From: Callaeas wilsoni
Taxonomy: Eukaryota > Chordata > Aves > Passeriformes > Callaeidae
Direction: 5' to 3'
Assembly (NCBI GenBank): GCA_013398955.1
Contig: VWPU01019251.1
Span: forward strand, 1 to 64,000
Length of the DNA: 64,000 bases
Below, piece by piece: positions 13,573 through 26,504 of this stretch. Under the pieces are notes generated by a model that saw nothing but the letters and a program-made list of their open reading frames with translations, made no database searches and was not told the origin of the DNA. Position 1 is the first letter of the stretch; each line of letters opens with the position of its first letter. Position numbers and translations under genes: made by a program.

Positions 13573-13708
13573 CTGTCAGAGCTGAGTCTGGGTAAAGGAA
13601 CGTGTGTGTATATACACATAACTGAGCTGCCTCCATCTTCTCTCCTGCTCTTATTGCATGGATTGGGGTGCTCATTTGAGCCCCTGGTGAGTTGATTCCA
13701 GTTATTAA
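13573..13708 (-). other. Candidate exon with a strong acceptor
   Basis: On the minus strand a long pyrimidine tract ending TTGCTCTTTCAG lies just before 13708, one of the best acceptors in the window. The frame beginning LITGINSPGAQMSTP stays open for 136 bases to a weak donor, GACAG|GTTGTG. If unspliced it continues to a TAA near 13529, so it could also be a terminal exon. Codon content is more balanced than in flanking DNA. A short alternating purine-pyrimidine run, gtgtgtatatacac, lies inside the frame and argues against strong coding constraint. The peptide is not recognised, and a pseudo-exon is as likely. Confidence 0.12.
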
Positions 13709-14814
13709 CTGAAAGAGCAAAGAAAAAAGTAATGTTTTGCTAAGATGAGTATTCAAACTTCTAGAAAGAAGGAAATTATTCCCTAAGAATACTGATGTCT
13801 TTTCCATTAAAAGGGCCTAGTGCAACATCCTCAAATGTAATGTCTACAATAGTGAGGTCTGCCTTTAACCAGATGTATCATGGGATCCTATTGCCCCTAT
13901 TGTGGAAATGTTGAACATTGATTTGTAAGTGTTTTTGGTGAGCGATGTGACCAAAAAGACGCAATTAAAAACCCCCGGAAAATAGAACAATCAGATAGTT
14001 GGTTTGTAAATTAAATACCCAAAATAACTAGCATATATTTTTGCCATTAATATTCCTGTGTCTGACCATAGAAGAGTTGCTACCATTTTAGATGTTCAGG
14101 TTACTGTAAAGATAAATGTATCGACCCAGATATTACACTGTTGAATGCTTCAGAAAAAATGAACAAGAGAACTGACAAATTTTTTAGCAGTCAGGACTCA
14201 CAATGTTCTATAGCCTGTGGGACAGAGTTTCTATTTAAAAGGGAAAAAAATGATAAGGATTCTCCACAAAAAACAGTGAAGATAAAATAAGAAACTGTCC
14301 TGTCAGTCTCATTGAATACATAAGATTAAGGTCCTTTGTAAAAGCTCACAATTAAACATCTGAAGACTATCACTCCATGTATGCACAGTTATAATTAACT
14401 TCATTAAATAAGGATAATTTAATCCTTTATAAAATTAGAATTTCAAAGTTTGCAACACATAGGTTTCTTAATGCTTTTCTTTTGGTATGGAATTTTAAGT
14501 ATGTTGTAGCAGGTGAAGCAAATTGAAAAGGTGAGAATATTCACAGTTATGAAAATACTGCATAAACCTCAGTCTGTATACAAAAAACAAATCCCTTTCC
14601 TTCCACAGAGATCTTGTAAGTACTGCACTTTAGCTTCTTCACTATGATAACTGTAACATTTCTTTCTGCTGCACCAACCATGGTGAGTTATTGGACTCTT
14701 TTTCTTGATACCATTGATGCCTTGGGATTTTAGCTTTTATATTTTCATCCTGCAATTCTTTAGTGTGTAACTCTGAGCTCCGTGTAGAGTGTTAGCAACT
14801 GCTTTTCCCATTTT
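13709..14814. other. AT-rich noncoding DNA
   Basis: About 1.1 kb with no recognisable gene or repeat. Only short A/T runs are seen. Confidence 0.55.
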
Positions 14815-15180
14815 TGTCAGACGCAACAATTCCTCTCTAGGCCTGAGAATCAAGGACACCTCACTGTCTCAGGCCTCAAGAAATGTAAACAAAAGTGAGT
14901 TGGGGGAGCAAACTGGGAGAATGGGACTCCACTGCCTGAAGCTGTAATTGGACAATTAACCTCTGATGTGCAAATGGACAAAACTTGTATCTGTCCCAGA
15001 AACCTGTGACTGTGTCCATCCTGGGTGCAGTCTCTGCGAGACTCCTGCACTGCCCAAGGTGTGCCCTGTGAAGGCTTTTCAATAAATACCTGCCCTTTAT
15101 CCTTTCACTCTGTCTAGCCTCTGTTCCAGGTCAGCCTCCACAAGGCATCACCATCATCCCAGTTCCTGATCTCTGCTACA
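14815..15180 (+). mobile_element. LTR-like avian retroelement fragment
   Basis: The block is GC-richer than its flanks and organised like an LTR. It begins TGTCAG and continues with 'gtctcaggcctcaagaaatg' and 'ctgaagctgtaattggacaa'. A poly(A) signal AATAAA near 15081-15086 follows, then a pyrimidine-rich 'ctttcactctgtctagcctc', and it ends near CTGCTACA. TGT...ACA ends and a single AATAAA followed by a short U5-like tail suit a retroviral LTR, and the text resembles an avian LTR I recall but cannot name. I find no convincing target duplication, so both ends are approximate, and no internal genes adjoin it. Confidence 0.55.
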
Positions 15181-18100
15181 AATAAACTTCAGGCACTGCA
15201 GAGAAAGTTACATGCTGATTTGAAACTGAAATGAACAGACAATCTGCTTTCACACACAGGGACACAGCTTCTGCATTGCTGCATCTGGTGTGACAGGTAT
15301 GCTATTATGGTTTGTTTTTTATAATGAAAGAAGAGTTTTATTTCTCTTGCAGGAAGTTCTGGATAAGATTTCCTTTCCCCTTTTCAAAGTGTTTAAAATA
15401 ATTAGTATTTAGTCATCCTCTCTTCCAATATAATAGATATACCTGTTTGTATTCTATGTCTATTATGGATAAGTTCTGATTCCTATCATGATAAAACACA
15501 AGCCACCACCATCTCATAGATAATATTTCTTTACAAAATGGCTTCATTGTATGAAATGAGTCATACTGCTTCCTGGGGTGAGATGCAGAGCAAGAGTTAA
15601 GGAGAACAACACGGTCACTAAGTATTTGCAAATATTACTTCACTCTTCTTCCAAAATTGATGAGCATGTATTGAAGATGCATATAAAAGTGAGGAAAAAA
15701 ATTAAAATCAAGCCATTATCTCAATTTTGTATTGTAAATAATTGTTTGCACATAATAATTTACAGTAAAGTAAATAACCACCATCACAAAGCTCTTGAAG
15801 CTTTGTACCAAAGGCTTATTTTTCTTTCATGACCTTAAATTTGAAGTCCATTTGAACGTCTCATTTGAACTGCTAAAGATTACTAGTTAAAGGCTACCTA
15901 CTCCTGTGTTATCAGAGATTTAAACTAGTGAGAAAAAGAAATAAATCTGCTCTGTAGTGTTGACGTTAATTAGTATAATATAAATACAAATGCTCAGGTG
16001 ACCTTTGTCAACACTTTAATGTTTTCTATGGCTTGAGGTTAAACCTGAGAACACCACCAGATGACACATGATGCCATCTTAAGTATAACTGCAGCAGGTA
16101 AAATGCCAGGGAAAAATTTCAGGAACATTGCCTAGCAAGCCCTGAGAGAAGAGTAGGCAAGTTATTTTCAGAGCTGGATTTGGGCAAGTTATAAAGATCA
16201 GAATCCCTTTTGTTTTATGTAAGTGTCAGTGTAGATTCAATTGTGGACAACTGACAGATTTTACCCCCTCAGGATGGTGGAAATGAGGAGTGCCAGCATA
16301 ATCATTTAGACTGTAATGCCGCTCTTAAATTTGTCATACGATCCCGTTAACTTTATATGTTTGACACAGCTGAACATCATGTGCTTGTTAGAACATTTTG
16401 AGAACTGCTCTGTCTCCAAGATAGACTCTGAGTGTCTTACTTGAATGTGGATATGTGGATAGAGCAAGCCTTCATTTTGCTGGAGGAGATACTCAAAGAT
16501 ACACTCTGTGATCATAGCAGGACAGAACTCTCCGTGTGAACTTTTTATCTATTCAGACAAACTTAGTCACCTTTTTTTTTTCCCAGAAATCACAGAGAAG
16601 ACTCTCTGTAGTGTTGTTCTTTTGATACAATAAATCATGGATGAAAGTAAAACTTTGCAGATGTTACCAATTAATTAATACCTTGATTTCAGTGGAGTTT
16701 TGAAGGCACTTTAGTAACTGATTTCAGTTGATGTTGCTGTGTCCTTTAGGGAGCTTTAGCCATTATTGTGCTCAAAGCCTTTGTACACTTCCAGTTAAGG
16801 AAGTAGCCCTTTGAAAAGGAATACTGCAGAAAGACGTAGTGTAAGCACAGCAGTTTGGAAAAGGCCAAAATGAGACTGCTCATGAATCACAAGGAACTGA
16901 TTTTAAGTCTGAGGAAGGAATATAGTACGAAGAGAAACCTTCTTTGGTACAAAGCATGTAACAGAGTCAGCTGTGCTGGAGGCATTTGGATGTCATAATA
17001 ATGTGAAATCAGACCTCAGAACTACATAAGCACAGAATGAGTTTGTACTCCAGATGTAGTCACTGTACCCCCTAGTTCCATTTCAGACAAAGACATGGTC
17101 TTACCCAAATACCATTTCAGAATCGATGGAATTTCCTGTTGAGAACCCCAGCAACTAAAAACCATCAGAGTCACAATGGTTTATGTCTGACAAGTCGTTT
17201 CCATGCCAAACTCTTGATGCAAAAAAAGGCTAAGATGTAGAAAAGGCAAGAGTAAAATTTTGCAGGACAGCATCACGATAGAGTGGTGTACAATTTATGT
17301 GTACAACACATAAGTAAGACTTCAAAATACAGTTTTTCGCTTTTTAGAAGACTGAAGTTATTTGTAAACACAGGACAATTTTTTGTTTTGTTTTCTGGAA
17401 GCCGCCAGTGAAAGACAAGTTTGGGGACAACAAACAGAGCATATGCCCAAAGGATATCTGGAAAAGGGGAGAAGATGGGAATAGATAAAACAAGGCAGGT
17501 TGTGCTGAGAGAAAGAGCAGAGATAAAGAAAATAAAGCTCATGTCCACCCAACAATGCTGAAAGTTTCCTGTGCATCTCTGATGACGGGGTGCAGACTGG
17601 CACGTTGGACTGTGTTTGTTTGTTCCAGGTCTAAAATGAAAGAAAGTAAAAGCACACAACTTGTAGAAGAGTCAGGAAAAAGGCTACTCTTCTGGCCTCA
17701 AAAAGGTGATACTAAAAATTTTTATTAACTCAAAAGAATTTTTTTTTAATAATTCCAAAAGCCATGAAAATTTTTTTATAGAGAGCACAGAACACGTTCT
17801 AACTGCCACAATCTCATTCATATTGCAGGGAAAAAGACCTCTACCTTTTTATTACTTATTCAGGGGAGCGATTTAGAAAAATTTACCAAAGGATTACTAC
17901 CCTCAGATCAGTCACAAACCCAAAACTAAATGGAAAAACACAGATCCTGTAATTTCTCTCTACCTTGCATTTTCTGTATGCAAGAGGAACACTGTACCAA
18001 AGTCATCTAGCTCTATAGTGCAGACTTATTTGTATTAGAATTTTGCAGGACTCTGAGCAAACTATATTATGTTAATCATTTTACATACATTCCAAATACG

Positions 18101-18404
18101 GAAAGTATGCAATAACCTTATAGTTATCTGATGTTATCTTTAACATGTGAGAGTACTTGCCTCAAACTGAGATAATAACAAAGATTTTGAGCTTATCTTA
18201 GCTGCAACAACAAAAACCAGGTACATTTCCATTTCTGCTGTCATCATCTGTAGCACACATGACCCATGACTGCTCCTCTTTTATTAGCACATTTGTTCCA
18301 AAATGACAGTTTACTACTCCTGTCCTTATGACTTCACAGCTTTAATTCCTGTAACAGCCTGTTAGAAGATACATTATTTGGTCTTTTGAAGAACACCGTC
18401 TCGG
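15181..18404. other. Unique AT-rich noncoding DNA
   Basis: No recognised gene or repeat family. It includes the longest minus-strand open frame in the window (128 codons, 17273-17659), which has no recognised domain, no splice context I could trust and a composition like its surroundings. Confidence 0.55.
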
Positions 18405-18456
18405 TGCTTAATTCTGTGTCTGCACTATAATGCTTAATTCTGTGTCTGCACTATAA
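18405..18456. repeat. Perfect 26-bp tandem duplication
   Basis: Two identical adjacent 26-base units, starting TGCTTAATTCTG and ending GCACTATAA, occupy 18405-18430 and 18431-18456. The absence of any mismatch points to a recent duplication, a possible length polymorphism or an assembly artefact. Confidence 0.95.
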
Positions 18457-21400
18457 TGCAACAAGTATGGGGATGACAAGGAAAATGCATTCAAAACCCA
18501 GTAAAAGCTCACAGTATGCTAGACAACAAAGGTTCCATTAAAAAAAAAACCCTCAAGCTTTTAAGTCAATAAGATTCTGCTACTAAATACATGATTTGCA
18601 TCCAGTTTTCTTCTAGCAGAAAGAACAGCTGCATATTAAATTCGTTACACAAAACATGTTAGAAAACCATCAGCAGAAGTGGCTACAATGTAAAATGCTG
18701 ATATTAAAACCCAAAAAAGATTGGGTTAAAAAAAATTTTAAAATTAAAAACAACTCCAAAGCAAGGCTACTGTCAACACTGTCACTTGTGCATGCATGAG
18801 GCACTGTAAGGTATTATGTGCATACACAGGGTATTACCTAAGTAGTACAATTTGCACAGTTGAACGGTCCCTGCAGAAATAAATAAAAGATCTTGCTTGA
18901 AATATAGCTGTTTCTTTATTTTGCATGGTACAAAAGAAACTCATTCTACCTTCCAAGTCTCAATTCCTTTCCTCTTAGGGCACCCTTTCTGAATAGTTCC
19001 GTTATTTGTGCCTTGAGGATGGCAATAGAAGGATCACGGTAGGCAGTTCTCAACAGGCTATGCTCCTTGACAAAAAACTCACGAAAGTCAGATTTAACCT
19101 AATTTTCTGTCAGAAAGCACACAGCACTATGCAATCTGCTAGCACCAGAAAATGAGAGGTTTCCAGGCCCATGTGTCATGGCTGATTTTTACCATACCAC
19201 AGAAATCACTCCTCTCCCTCAAAGGGTGTTCTAAATTACAAGAATTTTAAAGTTGTATGGCATGGACACATAATCACAAGTGTGTTTTATATGTGTTTTT
19301 ATATATACAAAAATACCTATTTAACCTCTTCCTTTAGATGCTATGCATTAGTCTGAAGGAAAATACTGCAGAACACGGTGTTGAAAGCTTTACAGGATTT
19401 TACTGGTTATTTAAATGGTTTTGCTTATTTTTCTTTCTGGAACTGCAGAGCAAAAGATTTTTACAAAAAAAAAGTCACTTTGAAAGATAGTTTCTATTCC
19501 ATGACAACTCAGAACAAGATATACCATTTTAGTATCTTGAGCAGCAAAATCTAGTAACAATTTGCATGAATTTTTAAACTACTTATAATGAAGCCTTACT
19601 GAATTTTCCAATTTCCGTATTCAGTCACTCGCTATGCTAAAACCCTCATATTGCACTCTACAGGTTGATTTGATAACATACTCCTTATCAAACCATTTTT
19701 TTGCCTAAAGTATGTTATCTCCTATACATCTGAACAATAACAACTATTATGAAAAGCTTTAAAAAATATGTCTTTATCATAATATTACCCATTATTTTTC
19801 TCCTTGATGTTCTCAAAACAAATACAGAAGTTTTAAAAATCTCAGTACAGAGCCACTATGTAGATTCACCAAGAAGTCACTAAATGGACATGTAAAATGT
19901 GAAAAAACCCCGCATGTGTAGCTTTTGATTTGTTGTTCTTGTTGCTCATCTAAACTTATTTCATTTTCTTTTAATTAGAAGAATATCTGAATTTTATAGC
20001 TAGATTAAATAATTTAGTTATGTACAATAGACAGAAGTTACCAATTAACAATAGACATTACACTCTCCTATTTTCAGTAACCTGTAACCTTTTAAGGAAA
20101 TATTCCTCTACATCTGAACTTCTTTAGGTGTTAGAAAGCTGAATTAGCCATTCTTTAAAATGAGGGAAATACAAAAACATTGTTTCTATTCCTTTTACCT
20201 TTAATCAAGATGGAGGTCTTTACCCATCATTCCAAAAATTGGAGTAAGTACTGTTTAGTCTTGCCCCTTTTAGCCTTTGAATTTTTCTTCAAGTAGAATT
20301 TTTTATTGAGCTTTTTCAATTTTCATTTTTCAAACTATCTAGCTCAAAAATAATTTATTTAACTTTTTACCACTGTTTCAGGTATACATATGTGCACTTG
20401 TATATCTGCATGCCTGTGAACATAAATATAGTGAAATTTAATGTAGGCAGTGTATAATTAGGCAAACTAAATTTAACAATTATTTTTCAGATGTGTAACA
20501 AAAGCTTTAGTGTCTAGCAAGCACAGGATCTTGAGTTTTGCAATGGAACACGTATAGATTCCTAAGCCAGTATGAGTCCTAAGGCATTTACCAGTTTGAC
20601 ATTGGTACTACAAAGGATGGGTAGACAGATGAGGTTCATGTCTGCTGGCATGTCAGCCTTCCATGGTCATGTCCAGGACCCCTGGAATCCCCTTAGTACC
20701 ACTAAGCTTTCAAAACTCTGATTTGGAGAATGAGTCCAGAGGACATCACCACTTCAAATATCTTTGGTTAGGTTCTGAAAAGCACTGGCATGTGAGATTC
20801 ACGTTTTTGCTCTAAAAACATTCACTTATGTCATTTTCCGTGTAATTATCCTCAGTCTCCTCCTCTGCTGTTTCTCTTTTTCCTCTCTTTGGCTTTCTAA
20901 CTAAAAGTTATCAGTCCTAGCCTGGCTAAGGGTGCATCCTGCATTCCTCTAACTGTAACTACAATGGAAGCTATCAGTAATGTCATAAATAGCTTCAATT
21001 CAGCACAGACAACCACATTTTGGAGAAGTTCAGAAGGCCATCTGTTCTACTGTTTCATCAAATGGTTGTGATACAAACTAAAAAGAACCACAGTTAAAGG
21101 CATTTTCCCCTATTTTTCACTTTTTGCTATTGCCTGTAATTGCCTTGTTTCCCTTCAAGGAAGCAAGATCAAATTGTACTTTAGTAAGAGCCTCATTACT
21201 GCTTCAGATACCTTGTGTAACACCTTTTCCAAAAGGGCAGTCTCTTCCATCGTTCATATGAGCCAAATAACTTGCAAACATAGAGATTTCTGCCATGAAA
21301 ACTCTCTGGATATGTATTTCTGCCTCACAGGAAATAGAAAACTCTTTACAGTCATAGTGTGACCCTAGACCCTGGAGAGGAGGCAGTGCTGCCCGCAGCT

Positions 21401-22632
21401 CACCTGGGCAGTCTGACAGCGCCACGAGAACTTCACTAACTCTTCCCCTAAATGGGTTCTCTCACCAATTCCATACAAGCTAATCCTCTCTAACGGGTGC
21501 ATTGCTTCAATTAAAAAATAAGAAAGTAGATGAGCACGTAAACCAAAGTAAATTCTTACCAAGTAGACCTTCATTTTTGTTGTCTTGATTTTTACCTCTT
21601 TCATTGAACTTCGAGGCAGAGAGGAATGTTAGGAAGAAAATGATAGAGAGTACTTACCTAGAAAATAAAACATTAAGAAAGAAATCATTAGAACATGGAA
21701 CCTTACAATTTTAACTTGTATCAGTAGCATTAAAAATACTTACAGAAGCCCTAGAAAAAATTATTGTTTCTCCTTAGGTAATAGTGCTATTTTTTTATGC
21801 TATTGCACAACTAATGTGAAGTTAGCACATAAATATATATATATATACACTGTGTTTTTTGGATATTCAAAAATCTTTCTGAATTTTGTTAAGAATCTCC
21901 TTTCTTATAAAACTTAAAATTTAATACAGCACTTATTTTTGACAGCTTTTGTACAAAATATTTATATATTTCTGTAGACAATATAATAAAAAATTTATTT
22001 CAATTATCAGCTACAATCATTAGCTTCCAGTATAAATTTTTGTGCAGTTGAGTTTTAAATTAGTTTTTCTGTAGTATTATTGAATATTAATATTTACTAA
22101 TATCAAAACATGCAAGTAAACTTTGAGTTCTCATATCTTCATAGAAAAAGTAGTTTTTCATTGTACATATAGATAGATCCAATTTTAGATAGACTAAAAG
22201 TGAAATAGTGAAGGTATTTTAAGATGACACAAGTTTCTTTGCTATTTAGTTCCACCTAAAATATTAATGCCACAAACTGGAAAAAGAAAAAGATTATAAA
22301 AATTAATTGAGTTATAGGAAGAACTATGTAAGAGGATACAAAAATGCTTTGCATTTCAAATATGACTAGATAACCAGGATTTTTACCAGTGCTCAGTACA
22401 GTGTTTCTCTCTAGAAATTAATCCAAATTGTGCTAACAATTTTCAGTAAAGAATTAGTGTTTTAAAAAACATAATCTTCAGTAGCCCAAAAGCAGGCATT
22501 CTGTCATCTCAGTTACATATGCACAGTAACTCCTGGCCAAAACAAGCTCTCCACAAGTAAAAAACTTAAAACCAAAGAAAAAAAATCCCTATTATTCTGT
22601 ACTACTGAATTTGAAACTTATTATATTTTCAG
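18457..22632. other. AT-rich noncoding DNA
   Basis: About 4.2 kb with no recognised gene or repeat family. A short (AT)n run lies at about 21832-21848. Open frames are short and overlap on opposite strands. Confidence 0.55.
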
Positions 22633-22716
22633 CAGAAGTACTGTGAAAATATGATTAACAAATGTCTGAAAGCTCAGTCCAGAAGTGACACTGAAGAGTC
22701 TCATGAGGAATACAAG
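22633..22716 (+). other. Candidate 84-bp exon, frame-preserving
   Basis: An acceptor-like TTATATTTTCAG ends at 22632. It is followed by 84 bases (28 codons) open in phase 0 that encode a hydrophilic peptide beginning QKYCENMINKCLKAQ and rich in Ser, Glu and Lys. The 3' boundary would be ACAAG|GTTATA, a weak donor; GTGAAT ten bases downstream is an alternative. The balanced codon use and whole-codon length are exon-like. The open frame continues to 22923, so the boundary is not forced. I do not recognise the peptide, and chance is a serious alternative. Confidence 0.15.
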
Positions 22717-24164
22717 GTTATAAAAGTGAATTTGACACACATTAGAAACCATTGCTACTGTAAAACACTTCTCTCTATGCTTTCCTATTCATCATTTTTC
22801 TGCCCTGTTTTGGATTCTCTCTCCCTCAGCAAATACCGCACTCACCCCCTGGTGTTGTTGACAAGCCTAACACCTGGACTCTCCAGACTTCATGATCTAC
22901 CTCCTCTTGGTATTGTTAACTAGACACAATTAATGATACTCCAGGCACACGGCAATCCAGATGTCAATCAATGACTGGGGCAAAATGGGGAGAATAGCAG
23001 AGGGGAAAAGTTATTCATTAGAGGTCCTATAAATCGTCATGATAGCAACTGTGTGTGTATGATACATTCCTACAAATGCTGACATTATATTTTATTAAAA
23101 ACACTGATTTTTTTCTATATTTAATAGTTTTGCTTAATGATTTAGAAACTGAAATTAATAACAAAATCCTAGCAGAAAAGTGTGACAACAAGCCTTTTAT
23201 TAGACTTAAATTATAGCTCTTACAAAACTGAAGTTTATATTGGACATAACTCTTGGGGGTAAAAAATAGGAGTGGAAATATTTTCTGGAATAGCTACAGC
23301 ATTCAGCAGAAACAGGCTGAAGAAGACCTTAAGTGGCCAAAGGAATGAATATTATTAACTAAATTTCTCAGTACATGAAGGCTAAAAATATTTATAGTCA
23401 GAAGAAGCTGACGACCAATACTTCCATATTTTACATCTGGAGGTTGACTTACATTTTCACTGTTTTTCAAAACAAGTTTTTAAGACACCTCTTTCGCTCT
23501 CATTACAGCTATTTTGCCCTTAGGGGATAGCAGAAATAAGAAGATTATAAGAAATTACCTATGACAAATGCCACAAGGAATATTTTCATATTAAAGCTAA
23601 AAGAAAGATCAGCAGCTAGCAAAAAAATCTTCATTTTAAAGTGGGGTTTTTTTCTGTTTTAACACATTAAGGCAGTATATTGTACTGGTGTAGAGTATAG
23701 CTAACTTTGCCAAGCAGTGCAAATAGCTTTAGATACTTCTCCAGACACAGAGGATCAAAATATGATGCACATCCCTGTATGCCATCCTAAAATAGCACAG
23801 TCTATCTCCCTCTTTCCTTATGCTTGCTTCAGTGATAAAAGAGCTGCAAAGCAGTTCTTAGAAAGGGAAGAAGATTTTATATGTCATACAACCAGCAAAG
23901 GGGTTAGGGTAACTGGTTTAGCTTTAATTTAGCTAAGGAGGCTATAACCGTTATTTCTAAAGCTAGAACATTCATGGTTTTCAAATAGCTAGACCTTCAA
24001 AGGATATCAGCTTCTGACAAAGAGTTGTAGGTTTGCTTGTTGAACTACAGTAGCAATAATTCATTCCCTGCTGGGTGCTGGGCAGTGTCAAAGCTTCTGC
24101 TAGCAGACCTAGGTGCAGGAACAACTGGAAAGCTGTGCTGTGTAATTGTACTGGACAGAGTGAA
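22717..24164. other. Noncoding DNA with a further weak exon-like stretch
   Basis: Mostly AT-rich and featureless. At 23833-23908 on the plus strand, a long pyrimidine tract ending TGCTTGCTTCAG precedes a 76-base open stretch, with DKRAAKQFLEREED in its frame, that runs to AGG|GTAACT. Nothing else supports it as an exon. Confidence 0.4.
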
Positions 24165-24244
24165 GCCCAGGCTAATGTATTCCCTTTCTCAGTGGAGCTT
24201 ATTAGCCCAGGTTAATGTGTTAACTTCCTCAGTGGGGCTTATTA
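24165..24244. repeat. Diverged 40-bp tandem duplication
   Basis: Two adjacent 40-base units, 24165-24204 and 24205-24244, share the framework GCCCAGG-TAATGT, then CTCAGTGG-GCTTATTA, with a handful of substitutions. This is an older local duplication than the 26-bp one upstream. Confidence 0.9.
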
Positions 24245-26353
24245 GATTGTCTGCCAGACTGGCTTTTATCTCAGGCACTTCAGACTATTAATGGAGCAAT
24301 CACAGAACTTTTCCATTGTCAGTAGGAAACTGGTGAGAGTTGAACGGAGGAATGTTTTGCTGAGACACGTGGTGAGGAATGGTGAGTGAACATGGTCTGG
24401 ATAGCAGGGATAAGGTAAGAGAGATATAATTACTGTACTCAACTACCTATAGGAAGGATATAGAGCGGTAAAGCTGAACTCCTCCCAGCCATTCATGGAG
24501 AAAAAACAGTCACAGTTTGCACAAAGTAGTATTTTGAATACTACAGGGAAACACAAAGAAAGAACCTTCACAATTATGATGATTAAGAACAGCTGCCTTA
24601 AGCTTTCGCGGAATCTCCACTGTCTTAGATGCTCAAAGATTCACTGATGACGCCTCTGGGAAATTCGATCAAACTTCAATCTTAGCCCTGTGGTCAGTAG
24701 AAGATTGGATGAAATAGCTTAGAGAGAAGCTTGCCAAGTTAACTGGTTTTAGGATTCAGTGATTCTAACTCCGTAGTTACAACTAATAATAACATAGTTT
24801 TATAAAAAGAGAACAGAAATGAGAAGGCCAAGACATTCTTTATACCTTTCCCTTTCCTTGATGTGATGCTATGCATTCATCAGCTGTAGGCATCACTCCA
24901 TGCCCTCCACATAGAAGCACAGAATTTTATTTTCTATATTTAAAATTAAGAGCTTCCTTATTGCCATCATTTTTGTGCAGCCCAGATGCTCTGCAAACAA
25001 TTCTCTACAATTAGGCTACAAATGCCTTCTCAGAACACATGAGTATTGTTAAAAATTTCCTGTTTCATTAAGTAACATGTTATAAAACAGTTTTGAAACT
25101 CAGGAAACGGAATTAGAGACTTCCTAAGAAGCAGATAGTGTTATCAGTGTCCTAGTGGTACCTCTTAGATGTGTAAATTGATACCTAGTTTTTGATCTTT
25201 TTTAATCTAATCCATTTGAGATTTGCTTTTTAAATACCTAGGGCAACTTTGAAATGTATGTAAAATTTTCTTATTGTAGCTTGTACTTGTGGATTCTGGG
25301 CTAGATTCTTTCAAAATGGGGATTGTTGAAAGAATGTTATGGAAATGACACATAGGAACAAAACCAGGGTATAGTATTATTAACAACAATGACACATTGC
25401 TACATTGAATTAGTATTAAAAAAATATTAAAAGTGCTATTTCATAATGTTTGTCTACCATTATTTATTTTGTCAGTCAGACATGCCCCCTAATGCCATAT
25501 GAGAAGGACACATCCAGGAAGCACTGGGCAGTCAGTATTTGTATGTCGATATTTGTATATATCTGCAGATGGAGAATGGAAAGGATGAGCTTCGGTTATT
25601 ATTTAGATGAAATTCTCTGATAGCTTAAATATTGCAGCCAAAATCATCGTAAAGCCCAAAATTACATACAACTTTAGAAAGAAGTTCCATCTTTGTAAAC
25701 CTATTTTCTTTACATGCAAGAGCATGTACATTTATAATGTTCAAATATTGGCATTGAAGGATAGATTCTCAGTGGTGCTGTTGCAGAACTAATTAAAGCC
25801 ACAGCTGGAGGAAGAATTACAAAGACAAGAAGAAATCTGGAGCAATTTTAGTTCCTCCCCCCAGATACATACAAATCCTCTCAGCCTTTTTTGTAGAAAC
25901 CAGATGAAGAAGTATAATTTGCTTCTCACTAGACTGCAGAATAAAAATGCTTGGATAATGAATATTTGAAAACTGACTGCTATATGGCACTGCCACGACA
26001 CACAGAGCATTCACTCTTCTACTCTTTCGTTTGTTCTTAGTAAAAGAGATCAAAGATGTCCACTCTGAAAATAATGATTCTCAAATGTTGATGGCAGACA
26101 TTAGGCAGAGAAAGTAATCTTTGCATGCTTCTGCTTTCAGTTTATGACAGCATAACACTAACAGATAGAGGAACTGACAACAGAAGAGCATATATGGGCT
26201 AATGTATGAGTATTCATCACAAAAAGAAAATGTTATTTAGTGTCTACAGCAGTATTTCCACCACCCAATACTGTTTTCCTTCCTCCTCCCAAACACTTTC
26301 TGTCTTTTGTATACTTCTCTGTCCTCAGTTTTGCGTAAAATCACTTCTTTCAG
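24245..26353. other. AT-rich noncoding DNA
   Basis: No recognised gene or repeat. Open frames are short and lack identifiable protein content. Confidence 0.55.
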
Positions 26354-26504
26354 GTCCCTTCAGGTCCCGCAGAGATCCTGTGTGATTGTGTGGAGTGACT
26401 GAGAGCTGCAGTTCTGGCTGCATCTGATAATCCTGCTTGCTCCAGCAGCTCTGATGCCAGGGACATTACGCCTTTTAGGAAAGCCTGTTTCCCATGCCTA
26501 CCAG
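26354..26504 (+). other. Candidate noncoding exon with strong splice sites
   Basis: The plus strand has a good acceptor, CACTTCTTTCAG, ending at 26353 and an excellent donor, TACCAG|GTAAGAT, with GT at 26505. The 151 bases between are clearly GC-richer than the flanks. All three frames contain stops if the whole interval is used, so a long noncoding RNA or 5'-UTR exon fits better than coding. A shorter version starting after the AG at 26445 is open to the donor. The opposite strand has a 60-codon open frame over the same bases. There is no support beyond signals and composition. Confidence 0.2.

Noticed and set aside
17273..17659. Longest minus-strand open frame (128 codons)
   Set aside because: No recognisable domain, no coherent exon boundaries, composition like its surroundings, and a length near the chance maximum for this AT content.
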